Source of the DNA: Polaromonas sp047303325
Lineage (GTDB): Bacteria; Pseudomonadota; Gammaproteobacteria; Burkholderiales; Burkholderiaceae_C
Direction: 5' to 3'
NCBI RefSeq assembly: GCF_047303325.1
Contig: NZ_JBKBEX010000008.1
Coordinates: 1 to 64,000 of the forward strand
Length of the DNA: 64,000 nucleotides
The notes below the pieces were generated by a model. The model was not told the DNA's origin and did no database searches. It saw only the letters and a list, made by a program, of their open reading frames with translations. Both the position numbers and the translations under genes were made by a program. Below, piece after piece: positions 46,240 to 55,120 of the stretch (its first letter is position 1; each line of letters begins with the position of its first letter).

Positions 46240-48108
46240 TTAGTCGCCCAGGACCAACCCCTCGCGCCGCGGGTCGGCGCCGCCGAAGAAGCCTTCGGGC
46301 GTTTTCTGGATGGCCTGCAGGCCGCTGGTCATGGTTTGCTCGCGCACCTCGGCGCCGCGGCTGCGCAGCGCCTCGACGGTGGCCGGCGAGAAGCGCTTTT
46401 CTTCCAGGATGCTGGGGCCGTTGAGCGAGCCGAAGTTGGGCAGGTCGATGGCCTGCTGGGCGTTCAAGCCCCAGTTCAGCGTGCCGTAGAGCGTCTTGGC
46501 CGTGAAGTGGATGATGAGCGCGCCGCCGGGGCTGCCGCCGCTCATGACGAGCTGGCCCGAGTTCTTGTCGAACACCAGCGTGGGCGCCATGGACGAGCGC
46601 GGGCGCTTGCCGGGCTGCACGCGGTTGGCCACGGGTTTGCCTTCGGCGTCCGTTGGGGCGAAGCTGAAGTCGGTGAGCTCGTTGTTGAGCAAAAAGCCGC
46701 CGGCCTTGCCAGTGCCGCCGTCGGTCATCAGGCGCGAGCCGAACTGGTCTTCAATCGTCGTGGTCATGGCGATCGCGTTGCCGTAGCCGTCGATGATGCT
46801 GATGTGCGAGGTGCCGTACTCGGGCTGGTCTGGCATGGGCGCATGAGCTGTCTTCACCGCACCGGGCACGCCGGGTTTGGCGGTCTTCATGCTGGGGCCT
46901 GCGGGCTGTATCAGTTTGGCGCGCTCGCTCAGGTAGGCGGGGGCCAGCAGGCTCATCCAGCTGCCGCCCGGGGGCTGCACGAAATCCGGGTCGCCCAGGT
47001 ACTGGCCGCGGTCGGCAAAAGCCAGGCGGGACGCCTCGGTGTAGAGGTGCAGCCAGTCGGCCGAAGGCGTGGGCGCAACCGTGCCGGGAACCCCGCCGCT
47101 GCCGGTGACCAGGCCCAGGGTGGCGGCCGGCGTGTTGTTCAAGATGCCGAGGATTTGCCCAACGGCGATCGCGCCCGAGCTGGGCGGCGGCATGCCGCAC
47201 AGGCGGTAGGCCTTGCCGGCGGCGCTGTAATCGGTGCAGATCGGGTCGCGCTTTTTGGGCTGGTAGCCGGCCAGGTCGGCCAGGGCCAGTTTGCCGGGGT
47301 TGCTCGCGTGGCCCTGCACCTTGGCGACGATGGCCTGGGCCACCTGGCCTTCGAGCAGCGCGCTCGATCCTTTGGCCGCGATCTGGCGCAGCACCTCGGC
47401 CAGGGCCGGGTTGCGCAGGGTCTGGCCCACGTCCACCGGGCTGCCGTCGGGCTTGTAGAAGTAGGCGGCTGCCGTGGCGTCCTTCTTCAGGTGCTGCTCG
47501 CCTTTGAGCAGGGTGTTCAGGCGCGGGCTGACCTTGAAGCCGCCTTCGGCTAGCTGGATGGCCGGCGCGAAGAGCTGGGCCCAGGGAAGCCGGCCGTACT
47601 GCTTGTGGGCCATCTCCAGCATGCGCACGGTGCCGGGCGTGCCGACGGATCGGCCGCCGACCACGCCGTCGTAAAAGGCCATGGGCTTGCCGTCAGCGCC
47701 GATAAAGAGCTTTTCATCGGCCGCCGCGGGCGCGGTTTCACGGCCGTCAAAGGCCTCGACCTTGCCGCCGCTGGCATGCAGCAGGAAGGCGCCGCCGCCT
47801 ATGCCGCTGGATTGCGGCTCCACCAGCGTGAGCACCATTTGCACGGCAATCGCCGCGTCTACGGCCGAGCCGCCGGCCTTGAGCACCTGGTAACCGGCGT
47901 CGGTGGCCAGCGGGTTGGCGGCGGCCACGGCGAACTTCTTCGTGGCCCAGCCCGGCTTGGGCGTGAAGCCCGAAGAACCTTCGGGCTGCATGTACTTGGC
48001 GCCGCGCGCGACTTCGTCGGCCGGGACCTGGTAGGTGAAGGAGGAGGGGCTGCTGGCGCAGGCGGCCAGCAGCGCGGTGGCCGCCAGTGCTGGGAAGGCG
48101 TGTCTCAT
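46240..48108 (-). CDS. ggt: Gamma-glutamyltransferase, lipoprotein-type signal
   Basis: Periplasmic enzyme that cleaves or transfers the gamma-glutamyl group of glutathione, made as a self-processing proenzyme. The 622-residue protein starts with a signal and lipobox (ATALLAAC-ASS). The large-subunit motifs GYQVLKAGGSAVDAAIA, EPQSSGIGGGAFLLH and FDGRETAPAA are present. The autoprocessing nucleophile is Thr433 in YGTSHISIIDGYGN. The small-subunit NNELTDFS, RPRSSMAPTLVF and SGGSPGG glycine loop follow. The ATG at 48108 fits the lipoprotein signal. It is divergent from a LysR gene. Confidence 0.95.
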   Translation of the reverse strand: MRHAFPALAATALLAACASSPSSFTYQVPADEVARGAKYMQPEGSSGFTPKPGWATKKFAVAAANPLATDAGYQVLKAGGSAVDAAIAVQMVLTLVEPQSSGIGGGAFLLHASGGKVEAFDGRETAPAAADEKLFIGADGKPMAFYDGVVGGRSVGTPGTVRMLEMAHKQYGRLPWAQLFAPAIQLAEGGFKVSPRLNTLLKGEQHLKKDATAAAYFYKPDGSPVDVGQTLRNPALAEVLRQIAAKGSSALLEGQVAQAIVAKVQGHASNPGKLALADLAGYQPKKRDPICTDYSAAGKAYRLCGMPPPSSGAIAVGQILGILNNTPAATLGLVTGSGGVPGTVAPTPSADWLHLYTEASRLAFADRGQYLGDPDFVQPPGGSWMSLLAPAYLSERAKLIQPAGPSMKTAKPGVPGAVKTAHAPMPDQPEYGTSHISIIDGYGNAIAMTTTIEDQFGSRLMTDGGTGKAGGFLLNNELTDFSFAPTDAEGKPVANRVQPGKRPRSSMAPTLVFDKNSGQLVMSGGSPGGALIIHFTAKTLYGTLNWGLNAQQAIDLPNFGSLNGPSILEEKRFSPATVEALRSRGAEVREQTMTSGLQAIQKTPEGFFGGADPRREGLVLGD

Positions 48109-48214
48109 GGGATATCCTTGACTGTAGTTTTTGCTTGGGGGGCTGTAGGCCCGCCGGCAAATATAGCCAGCGGCCCCGCGCCCCACAATGGCGTTTCGGA
48201 GAAATCACTCTTCC

Positions 48215-49147
48215 ATGGAATTTGACAATCTCGATGCCCTGCGTGTGCTGCTGGCCACCGCGGAAACCGGCAGCCTCACGGGCGCGGGCAAGCGCTGCCG
48301 GCTTTCCACGGCCGCCGTCAGCGCGGCGATCAAGCGGCTGGAAACCTCATTGGGCGTGCGCCTGTTCGAGCGCACCACGCGCGCCGTGCGGCCCACGGCT
48401 GAGGGCGCGGTCATGGTCGAGCACGCGCGCCGCGCGCTTGAGCTGGTGGCCGAAGGCCAGGCCAAGGTGCGCGCCGGAACCTTCGGCCTCACGGGCAGCA
48501 TACGCATCACCGCCACGGCCATGCTGGCGCGTGAGATGCTGGCCTACTGGCTGGCGGAATTCGCCGCGCTGCACCCCGGCATTGAGATCGACCTGCAGAT
48601 CAGCGACGCGCGCGTGGACCTGGTGCGCGAAGGCATAGACGTGGCACTGCGCAACGGGCCGCTGATGGACTCCACCCATTCGGCGCGCCTGCTGGCGCCG
48701 GCCCGCCGCATCGCCTGCGCCAGCCCCGATTACCTGGCGCGCCGCGGAACGCCCGTGCAGCCCTGCGAACTCGCGCAGCACGACTGCCTGGTCTGCCATG
48801 TGCGCGAGCGGCGGCAGGACCAGTGGCAGTTCGAATTGCAGGGGGAGGCCAGCGCGCCTTTCCAGGTGCGCGTGGCCGGGCCGCTGGCCTGCAACGATGC
48901 GTCGATCGCGCTGCAGTGGGCGCTGGAAGGGCGGGGCATCGTCTACCAGTCCGAGATCGACCTCATGGCCTCGCTGGCCGGTGGCAAGCTGGTGCGCCTG
49001 TTTGAGGGCCACCTGGGCGAGCCGGCGCCGCTCTATGCGGTGGTGCCGAGCCGGCGCTATGTGCCGGCCCGCGTCAACGAGGTGATAGACAGGCTGTCGG
49101 CGCTGCTGACCGAAAGGCTGGCCGCGCTGCATCCGCCCGCGGCCTGA
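48215..49147 (+). CDS. LysR family transcriptional regulator
   Basis: A 310-residue regulator. The N-terminal winged helix-turn-helix covers about 1-65 (LDALRVLLATAETGSLTGAG, STAAVSAAIKRLETSLGVRLFERTTR). A periplasmic-binding-like effector domain follows from about 90. The sequence resembles the CrgA/DsdC-like subgroup that often carries out local control. It is divergent from ggt (106-bp gap) and convergent with a short-chain dehydrogenase gene, so either could be its target. The start at 48215 (MEFDNLDALRV) fits the family N-terminus better than the ATG at 48188. Confidence 0.93.
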   Translation: MEFDNLDALRVLLATAETGSLTGAGKRCRLSTAAVSAAIKRLETSLGVRLFERTTRAVRPTAEGAVMVEHARRALELVAEGQAKVRAGTFGLTGSIRITATAMLAREMLAYWLAEFAALHPGIEIDLQISDARVDLVREGIDVALRNGPLMDSTHSARLLAPARRIACASPDYLARRGTPVQPCELAQHDCLVCHVRERRQDQWQFELQGEASAPFQVRVAGPLACNDASIALQWALEGRGIVYQSEIDLMASLAGGKLVRLFEGHLGEPAPLYAVVPSRRYVPARVNEVIDRLSALLTERLAALHPPAA

Positions 49148-49153
49148 GCCCGC

Positions 49154-49921
49154 TCAGCGCGGTGCGAGGCGGATCGCGCCGTCCAGGCGAATCACTTCGC
49201 CGTTGAGCATGTCGTTTTCAATGATGTGTTTGGCCAGGCGCGCATAGTCCTGCGGCGTGCCCAGGCGCGAGGGGAAGGGAACGCCGGCGGCCAGCGAGTC
49301 TTGCACTTCCTGCGGCATGCCGAAGAGCATGGGCGTGCCGAAGATGCCGGGGGCAATCGTCATGTTGCGGATGCCGTTGCGTGCCAGGTCGCGCGCAATC
49401 GGCAGGGTCATGCCGACGATGCCGCCCTTGGAAGCGCTGTAGGCGGCCTGGCCGATCTGGCCGTCGTAGGCCGCCACCGAGGCGGTGGAAATCAGCACGC
49501 CGCGCTCGCCGGTGGCTTCGGGCTCGTTCTTGCACATGGCGTCGGCTGCCAGGCGGATCATGTTGAAGCTGCCGATGAGGTTGACGGTGATGGTCTTGCT
49601 GAACAGGGCCAGGCCGTGCGCGCCGTTCTTGCCCACGGTCTTTTCGGCGGGCGCGATGCCGGCGCAGTTCACCAGGCCCATCAGCTTGCCCATGGCGAGC
49701 GCCTTGGCCACCACGGCCTGGCCGTCGGCTTCCTGGCTCACGTCGCACTTGACGAAGGCGGCCTTGTCGGCGCCCAGTTCCTTGGCGATGGCTTCGCCCT
49801 TGTCGGCCTGCATGTCGGCAATGACGACCTTGGCGCCATTGGCCACCAGCATGCGTGCCGTGCCTTCACCCAGGCCCGATGCGCCGCCGGTGACGATAAA
49901 TACTTTGCCTGCGATTTCCAT
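49154..49921 (-). CDS. Short-chain dehydrogenase, 3-hydroxyacyl-CoA dehydrogenase type II-like
   Basis: NAD-dependent SDR enzyme of 255 residues. The cofactor motif is VTGGASGLGEGTARML, the aspartate that favours NAD lies in VVIADMQ, and LVNCAGIAPAEKTV is the structural motif. The catalytic serine is in ISTASVAAYDGQ and the YxxxK pair in AAYSASKGGIVGMT. The long insert around GAHGLALFSKTITVN and the ending EVIRLDGAIRLAPR match HSD10-type 2-methyl-3-hydroxybutyryl-CoA dehydrogenases. AAGGAA precedes the ATG at 49921. It stands alone, so its role in fatty acid or isoleucine breakdown is inferred from the family. Confidence 0.9.
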   Translation of the reverse strand: MEIAGKVFIVTGGASGLGEGTARMLVANGAKVVIADMQADKGEAIAKELGADKAAFVKCDVSQEADGQAVVAKALAMGKLMGLVNCAGIAPAEKTVGKNGAHGLALFSKTITVNLIGSFNMIRLAADAMCKNEPEATGERGVLISTASVAAYDGQIGQAAYSASKGGIVGMTLPIARDLARNGIRNMTIAPGIFGTPMLFGMPQEVQDSLAAGVPFPSRLGTPQDYARLAKHIIENDMLNGEVIRLDGAIRLAPR

Positions 49922-50035
49922 GGTGATTCCTTGAATGAAAGAATGAAGAGTGAGGGTTGTTAAAGCTTTGTGTGAACGCTCGGCCCTGCATAAGCCAGGA
50001 CGATATGACGTTAACGTAAACGTCAATTATGGCGC

Positions 50036-50074
50036 ATGAAAAAAGCCCGGCGCCTTTTGGCGGCCGGGCTTTCG
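50036..50074 (-). terminator. Intrinsic terminator after the iron receptor gene
   Basis: AAAGCCCGGC and GCCGGGCTTT form a 10-bp stem followed by a T-run on the minus strand. It lies 30 nt past the stop of the ferric receptor gene. Confidence 0.88.
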
Positions 50075-50101
50075 CAAAAACAAGGCGCTGGGTTTGTGTT
50101 T

Positions 50102-51145
50102 TTACTTGTAGCCGACGCGGTCCAGCATCTGCTGAACCTTGAGTTGGTTGTTGCCCACGGCGCTGATGGGGATGGTTTCGGACTTGAAGCTGCCGTTGCC
50201 CGAGGGGCTCATGGCCTTGAGCGCCGGGTTGCTGACGCCCAGGCCCGGCACGGCGGGCCATTCGTTGTTGCCGTTGGCGAAGTATTCCTGTGCGCTCGGG
50301 CTGGCCAGGTATTCCATGAATTTGACGGCGTTGGCCGTGTTCTTGGCATTTTTGGCGACCGCCGCGCCGGCGATGTTCACGTGGGTGCCCCAGCTGGACT
50401 GGTTGGGAAAGACCACACCGACGCGGTCGGCCACGACTTTATCTTCAGCCGCGTTGGAGCGCATGATGCGCGCCAGGTAATAGGTGTTGGTCAATGCGAT
50501 GCCGCATTCGCCGCTGGCAACGGCCTTGATCTGGTCGCTGTCGCCGCCCTTGGGGTCGCGCGCCATATTGGCCACCAGGCCCTTGAGCCACTCCTCCGCC
50601 TTGGCCTCGCCGAGGTGTTCGGTCACTGCGCCGAACAGCGAGAGGTTGTAGGGATGGGCGCCCGAGCGGGTGCACAGCAGTCCCTTGTTCTTCGGGTCGG
50701 CCAGCTTTTCATAGGTATCGACGTCGGCCTTTTTGACCTTGAGCTTGTCGAACACCACCACGCGGGCGCGGGTCGAAAAGCCGAACCAGGTCGTGCCTTC
50801 CGCCGTTTCCTTGGCGCGCAGCTTGGCAGGAATGGCGGCCTCGAGGGCCGGCGATTTGATGGGCTTGAACAGGCCGTCCGCATCGCCCTTCCAGAGGCGG
50901 GCCGCGTCGACCAGCAAAATCACGTCGGCGGGAGAGGCCGCGCCTTCCGCCTTCAGCCGGGCCAGGATGCCGGCGTCGTCGGCGTCCACACGGTTGACCT
51001 TGATGCCGGTCGCCTTGGTGAAATCGCTGTAGAGCTTCTCGTCGGTCTGGTAATGGCGGGCAGAATACAGGTTGACCACCTGCTCCTGGGCTGATGCCAG
51101 GCCTGCCAGCAAGAGCAGCGACGAGAGAAGCACTTTTTTGAACAT
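50102..51145 (-). CDS. fbpA: Ferric iron ABC transporter substrate-binding protein
   Basis: Periplasmic Fe(III)-binding protein of the FbpA/FutA type, 347 residues. It has a signal peptide (MFKKVLLSSLLLLAGLASAQ). The mature protein begins VVNLYSARHYQTDEKLYSDF, where the histidine and first tyrosine are the family's metal-side residues. The paired tyrosines that bind iron lie in ALTNTYYLARIMRS. The WFGFSTRARVVVFDK block is typical. The permease and ATPase are not adjacent. A Fur-type palindrome 54 nt upstream supports iron repression. Confidence 0.94.
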   Translation of the reverse strand: MFKKVLLSSLLLLAGLASAQEQVVNLYSARHYQTDEKLYSDFTKATGIKVNRVDADDAGILARLKAEGAASPADVILLVDAARLWKGDADGLFKPIKSPALEAAIPAKLRAKETAEGTTWFGFSTRARVVVFDKLKVKKADVDTYEKLADPKNKGLLCTRSGAHPYNLSLFGAVTEHLGEAKAEEWLKGLVANMARDPKGGDSDQIKAVASGECGIALTNTYYLARIMRSNAAEDKVVADRVGVVFPNQSSWGTHVNIAGAAVAKNAKNTANAVKFMEYLASPSAQEYFANGNNEWPAVPGLGVSNPALKAMSPSGNGSFKSETIPISAVGNNQLKVQQMLDRVGYK

Positions 51146-51184
51146 AACTTTCCACTTCCTTACAGGTATTTTTAAAGCCCGGCC

Positions 51185-52156
51185 ATGATAAAGCAAATAA
51201 GAATCATTCTTGGCAGAGCCCCTACGCCGGGCAAGCTTTCGCGCGGGCCAGGCAGGCGTGCAGGCGCGTGCATGGCCATGGCCATGCTGCTGCTGGCCGG
51301 TTGCGCCGTCATGCCGTCCGGCCCGGGTGCGCCAGTGCCGCCGCCGGCCGAGGCCGCCAGAAAGCCGGTGCGCATAGGGCTGGCGCTGGGCGGCGGGGCC
51401 GCGCGCGGTTTTGCCCATGTGGGCGTCATCGCCGTGCTGGAGGAAGCCGGGCTCAAGCCGCAGTTGGTGGTCGGCACCTCGGCCGGCAGCCTGGTGGCGG
51501 CGCTCTATGCCAGCGGCAAGACCAGCGCGCAGCTGCAGCAGACCGCGCTGAATATGGAGGAGGTCGCCATCACCGACTGGATGCTGCCCATCTTCGGCCG
51601 CGGCATGTTCCGCGGCGACGCGCTGGCCCGTTATGTCAACGACCTGGTCGCCAACCGCACCATGGAGAACATGGCGATTCCGCTGGGCATCGTCGCCACC
51701 GACCTCAACAGCGGCCAGGCCGTGCTGTTCCAGCGCGGCGACACCGGCACGGCGGTGCGTGCGTCGAGCGCGGTGCCCGCGGTGTTCCTGCCGGTCAAGA
51801 TCAACGGCCGCGAGTATGTGGACGGCGGCCTGGTGTCGCCGGTGCCCGTGCGTTTTGCGCGGCAGATGGGCGCCGACATCGTGGTGGCCGTCGACATCTC
51901 GAGCCCGCCGGAAGCCAATCCCGCGGGCGACACCCTGCAAATCCTGCTGCAGACCTTTGCCATCATGGGCAAAAGCATCAACCAGTACGAGCTCAAGGAT
52001 GCCGACGTCGTCGTGCGCCCCTCGCTCACGGGCCTCAAGAGCGCCGACTTCTCGGCGCGGCAGCGCGCCATCGATGCGGGCCGGGCGGCCATGCTGGCGG
52101 CGCTGCCGCAGCTCAAGGCCAAACTCGAGGCCGCGGCGGTCACGGCGCAGAAATAG
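51185..52156 (+). CDS. Patatin-like phospholipase (RssA-like), predicted lipoprotein
   Basis: Serine lipid acylhydrolase. The patatin core starts at IGLALGGGAARGFAHVGVI (oxyanion glycine loop), then the nucleophile motif GTSAGSLVAALYASG and the dyad aspartate in YVDGGLVSPVPV. The protein shows LLLAGC near the N-terminus, so it is probably a lipoprotein. The start is uncertain: ATG 51185 gives 323 residues with a long basic leader, while ATG 51272 (MAMAMLLLAGC) gives a very short signal. Neither has a clear ribosome site, and 51185 lies within the Fur-box region. It is divergent from fbpA. Confidence 0.88.
   Translation: MIKQIRIILGRAPTPGKLSRGPGRRAGACMAMAMLLLAGCAVMPSGPGAPVPPPAEAARKPVRIGLALGGGAARGFAHVGVIAVLEEAGLKPQLVVGTSAGSLVAALYASGKTSAQLQQTALNMEEVAITDWMLPIFGRGMFRGDALARYVNDLVANRTMENMAIPLGIVATDLNSGQAVLFQRGDTGTAVRASSAVPAVFLPVKINGREYVDGGLVSPVPVRFARQMGADIVVAVDISSPPEANPAGDTLQILLQTFAIMGKSINQYELKDADVVVRPSLTGLKSADFSARQRAIDAGRAAMLAALPQLKAKLEAAAVTAQK
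51196..51214. promoter_or_regulatory. Fur box candidate
   Basis: AAGAATCATTCTT (51199-51211) is symmetric around its central base and lies in the A/T-rich context typical of Fur boxes. It is in the gap before fbpA and overlaps the first codons of the longest reading of the divergent patatin gene. Confidence 0.65.
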
Positions 52157-52165
52157 ATAGCGCAG

Positions 52166-52199
52166 GCAAAAAAAGCCCAATCTTGCGATCGGGCTTTAA
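52166..52199. terminator. Bidirectional terminator between patatin and phasin genes
   Basis: AAAGCCC and GGGCTTT pair, with an inner AATC/GAT extension. The T-run is strong on the minus strand (past the phasin gene, about 120 nt downstream of its stop) and weak on the plus strand. Confidence 0.7.
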
Positions 52200-52318
52200 G
52201 GGGTCCGTGAAAATGAATTTCGGAAGGGACCCGAGGAGACAACTGGCTTGAAACCCTGTTCAGTCAAACAGGATTCGCGAAACAGGCTCCATGAACGGTA
52301 GCGCGCGAGGCGCTTCGA

Positions 52319-52864
52319 TCAACGCTTTTTGGCGGTGGTCGTCTTGGTGGCGTTCACGGCGGAAGCGGCCACCGTGTTGAAGTTGGCTTCGGCGATGTCG
52401 GTGGCTTGCTTGACGGCCTTCTGGACCGACTCGAAAGCGTTGTTGGCTGCGGCGACGGCGCTCTTCAGGACAGCCACGGCGGTTTCGGAACCGGCCGGTG
52501 CGTTCTTGGCGGCGTTGTCGACCAGGCCGACAAACTTCTTCTGTGCATCGGCAGCCTGGGTTTCAAAGGTCTTGCCCAGTTCAGCGCCGGCGGCCGAAGC
52601 GATGTCATAGAGGTGGCGGCTGTAGGCGGCGGTCTTTTCAGCCAGGGGCTGGACCAGGCCGGCTTGCAGGGCCAGCAGTTCTTGTGCGTCTTTCACGCCC
52701 AGCACGGCTTGCGTGTGGTTGGCGCTTTCAGCCAGGGCGGCCTTGGTGGCTTGCACGTTCAGTTCGACCAGTTTCTCAACGCCTTCAAAGGCTTTGTGAG
52801 TCAGGCCAAACATGGTTTCGATGTTGGCTTTGTGGGAAGCGAGGACTTGTTCAGCGGTCAGCAT
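52319..52864 (-). CDS. phaP: Phasin family protein (polyhydroxyalkanoate granule coat)
   Basis: Small amphipathic protein that coats PHA storage granules. The 181-residue protein is almost fully helical, with Ala-rich heptads and no cysteine. It begins MLTAEQVLASHKANIETMFG and carries the phasin core (GVEKLVELNVQATKAALAES, LGVKDAQELLALQAGLVQPL, YDIASAAGAEL). It ends in a Lys/Thr-rich tail (NATKTTTAKKR). GGAG precedes the ATG at 52864. The upstream gap contains two similar 14-bp elements, likely sites for a PHA-responsive repressor. It implies that the host makes PHA. Confidence 0.94.
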   Translation of the reverse strand: MLTAEQVLASHKANIETMFGLTHKAFEGVEKLVELNVQATKAALAESANHTQAVLGVKDAQELLALQAGLVQPLAEKTAAYSRHLYDIASAAGAELGKTFETQAADAQKKFVGLVDNAAKNAPAGSETAVAVLKSAVAAANNAFESVQKAVKQATDIAEANFNTVAASAVNATKTTTAKKR

Positions 52865-52918
52865 AATGAATCTCCAAAATAGGTTTAGGTGAGGGCAATG
52901 GTGTTGCTTTGCGCTGAA

Positions 52919-52932
52919 TTGCTGCACTGCAA
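52919..52932. promoter_or_regulatory. PhaR-type operator candidate 1
   Basis: The minus strand reads TTGCAGTGCAGCAA, a TTGC...GCAA-type element like those bound by the phasin repressor PhaR. It lies 55 nt upstream of the phasin start. Confidence 0.45.
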
Positions 52933-52980
52933 CATAAGTCCAAGTATAGGGACTGTGTGCACCATTGCAAGTATTTTATG

Positions 52981-52994
52981 TTGCGGTGCACCAA
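52981..52994. promoter_or_regulatory. PhaR-type operator candidate 2
   Basis: The plus strand reads TTGCGGTGCACCAA, matching the first site at 12 of 14 positions in opposite orientation, 62 bp away. Finding it twice in one promoter region makes chance less likely. Confidence 0.45.
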
Positions 52995-53088
52995 TTTAGA
53001 GGCCAAGCCCTAGGTAACGCTCTGAAACAGCGCTGAAAAGTACCCAAAAAGGACTACTCGAGATATCTGCATGCACCCATTTTTCTAA

Positions 53089-54093
53089 GTGTCTGGCTCA
53101 AGGCCACAATGGCCTCAGCCCCGAAATCGCAACACGTTCACTATCTTGCAAGCCTTTTACGCCGACAACTTTGTTTTGCCGCTGCCGCCCGGCCATCGCT
53201 TTCCCATGGCGAAATACCGCTTGCTGCGTGACCGCCTGGTGAACGAGCGTCCGCGTATCCGCATGACGCAGGCGCCGGCCGCAACAGACGGCGAGCTCGC
53301 GCTGGTGCACACGCCGGACTACATAGACGCTATCAGCCATGGAACGCTGCCGGCCGCGGCCCAGCGTGAGATCGGCTTTCCCTGGAGCCCGGGCATGGCC
53401 GAACGCGCGCGCCGCTCGGCTGGTGCCACCGTCGCGGCGGCCCGCGTGGCCATGGGCTCTGCGGGCCGGCCAGGGGAGGGCATCGCGGCCAACCTCGCGG
53501 GAGGAACGCACCATTCCTATGCGCACAAGGGCGGCGGGTTTTGTGTGTTCAACGATGCGGCTGTGGCCGCCAGGCTGATGCAGGCGGAATGGGCGCGGCA
53601 GCACAGGCACGGGCGCAAGCCCCTGCAGGTCGCCATCATCGACCTCGACGTACACCAGGGCAACGGCACGGCCAGCATCTTTGCCAATGACCCTAGCGTC
53701 TTCACGCTGTCGCTGCACGGTCAGAAGAACTTTCCCTTCCGCAAGGAAGCCAGCGACCTTGACGTGGACCTGCCCGACGGCTGCGGCGACGCGGCTTACC
53801 TGCAGGCGCTTGAGCATGCGCTCGACGAACTCGAACGGCGCTTCGAGCCAGGCCTGGTCCTGTACCTGGCCGGCGCCGACCCTTACGAGGGCGACCGCCT
53901 GGGCCGCCTGGCGCTGAGCTTCGACGGTCTGGAGGCGCGCGACCGACGTGTCTTCGACTGGGCCTGGCAGCGCCGCATCCCGCTGGCATTTGCCATGGCG
54001 GGCGGCTACGGCGTCAATATCGACGAGACCGTGCAGGTGCAGATGAACACTTACACGCTGGCACTCGAATACTGGGCGCGCTGGAATCCCTAG
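53089..54093 (+). CDS. Histone deacetylase family protein (acetoin utilisation/AcuC-like)
   Basis: Zinc-dependent deacetylase-fold hydrolase of at most 334 residues. Active-site motifs are the paired histidines in GGTHHSYAHKGGGFCVFNDAA (in parts) and the zinc ligands in AIIDLDVHQGNGTASIF. The GADPYEGDRLGRLALS loop supplies the third ligand, and GGYG near the end contacts the active site. The N-terminus LQAFYADNFVLPLPPGHRFPM is the family start; the true start may be the TTG at 53146 rather than the GTG at 53089, and neither has a good ribosome site. Bacterial substrates include acetylated lysines, polyamines and small molecules; which applies here is unknown. Confidence 0.9.
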   Translation: MSGSRPQWPQPRNRNTFTILQAFYADNFVLPLPPGHRFPMAKYRLLRDRLVNERPRIRMTQAPAATDGELALVHTPDYIDAISHGTLPAAAQREIGFPWSPGMAERARRSAGATVAAARVAMGSAGRPGEGIAANLAGGTHHSYAHKGGGFCVFNDAAVAARLMQAEWARQHRHGRKPLQVAIIDLDVHQGNGTASIFANDPSVFTLSLHGQKNFPFRKEASDLDVDLPDGCGDAAYLQALEHALDELERRFEPGLVLYLAGADPYEGDRLGRLALSFDGLEARDRRVFDWAWQRRIPLAFAMAGGYGVNIDETVQVQMNTYTLALEYWARWNP

Positions 54094-54154
54094 CATTGCT
54101 GCTACATTGCCTCAGATTCGCTTCGGCGACCCCTGGACATAAAAAAGCAAAAAC

Positions 54155-55114
54155 ATGCCGCCGAACACCACCGATATTCCCGACCCTGCTGAAAAACCTT
54201 CCCTTGCACGCGTCCTCGTCCTCGGCGGCACCGGCTTTATCGGCCGCCATGCCGTGGCGGCACTGCATGCGTCGGGTGGGCAGCTCGCGATAGGCAGCCG
54301 CCACCCCGAGCGCCACCGGGCCGCTTATTCTTTTGCCGACATGCGGCTTGCGCGCTTCGAGCGGTTGCTGCAGCCCGATGCCTGGGCCGCGCTGCTCAAG
54401 GACGTCGATGTGGTTGTTAATTGCGTGGGCATTCTGCGCCAGCGGCCCGATGAGTCTTACGACCATGTGCACCACCGCGCGCCCGCGGCACTGGCTATCG
54501 CCTGTGCCAAGGCGGGCATACGCTTCATACATACCTCGGCCCTGGGTTTGCACGAAGGCGCCAAAAGCCGCTTCCTGTCGAGCAAGCTGCTGGGCGAGCG
54601 CGCCATCGCGGCCTCGGGCAGCGACTATGCCATCGTGCGCCCCTCGCTGCTCGATGGCGAGGGAGGCTTTGGCGCGCGCTGGCTGCGCGGCCTGTCGCGC
54701 TCACCCGTGCATGGCATTCCGCGCGGCGCGCGCGGCGGCATCGCGGCCATGACGGCCACCGACCTCGGCCTGGCCTTCGCCGCCCTGGCGGCCATGCCGT
54801 CCCTGGCCGCCCACCGCGAGGTCGAACTGGGCGGCACCCGCCACTACGGCTATGCGCAATACCTGCGCGAACTGCGCGCCGACTACACCGCCACCCGCGC
54901 ACTGCAACTGCCACTGCCCAACTGGGCGGCACGGCTGGGCGCGCATGCCTGTGATGTGCTGCATTTCTCGCCGTTTTCTTACGGGCACTGGATCTTGCTG
55001 CAGCGGGACAACATCCCTGTGCCGAATCGGTTGCCCGAATTGCTGGGACGCGAGCCCCACGCCATCGGGTTAAAGATGCCCGCGAGCCCGGCGCGGCCCG
55101 CGCTGGCAAAATAA
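54155..55114 (+). CDS. NAD-dependent epimerase/dehydratase, complex-I NDUFA9-like
   Basis: Atypical short-chain dehydrogenase of 319 residues. The nucleotide motif is LVLGGTGFIGRHAVAAL. The DVVVNCVGILRQRPDESYDHVH block (in parts), FIHTSALGLHEGAKSRF and SDYAIVRPSLLDGEGG match the NDUFA9-like and NmrA-like group rather than sugar epimerases. The C-terminal part after 230 lacks known motifs. It follows the HDAC-family gene by 61 nt and precedes a thioesterase by 6 nt, so it is probably co-transcribed with both. Its substrate is unknown; quinone or respiratory assembly roles are only suggestions from homologues. Confidence 0.85.
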   Translation: MPPNTTDIPDPAEKPSLARVLVLGGTGFIGRHAVAALHASGGQLAIGSRHPERHRAAYSFADMRLARFERLLQPDAWAALLKDVDVVVNCVGILRQRPDESYDHVHHRAPAALAIACAKAGIRFIHTSALGLHEGAKSRFLSSKLLGERAIAASGSDYAIVRPSLLDGEGGFGARWLRGLSRSPVHGIPRGARGGIAAMTATDLGLAFAALAAMPSLAAHREVELGGTRHYGYAQYLRELRADYTATRALQLPLPNWAARLGAHACDVLHFSPFSYGHWILLQRDNIPVPNRLPELLGREPHAIGLKMPASPARPALAK

Positions 55115-55120
55115 GGCCTC

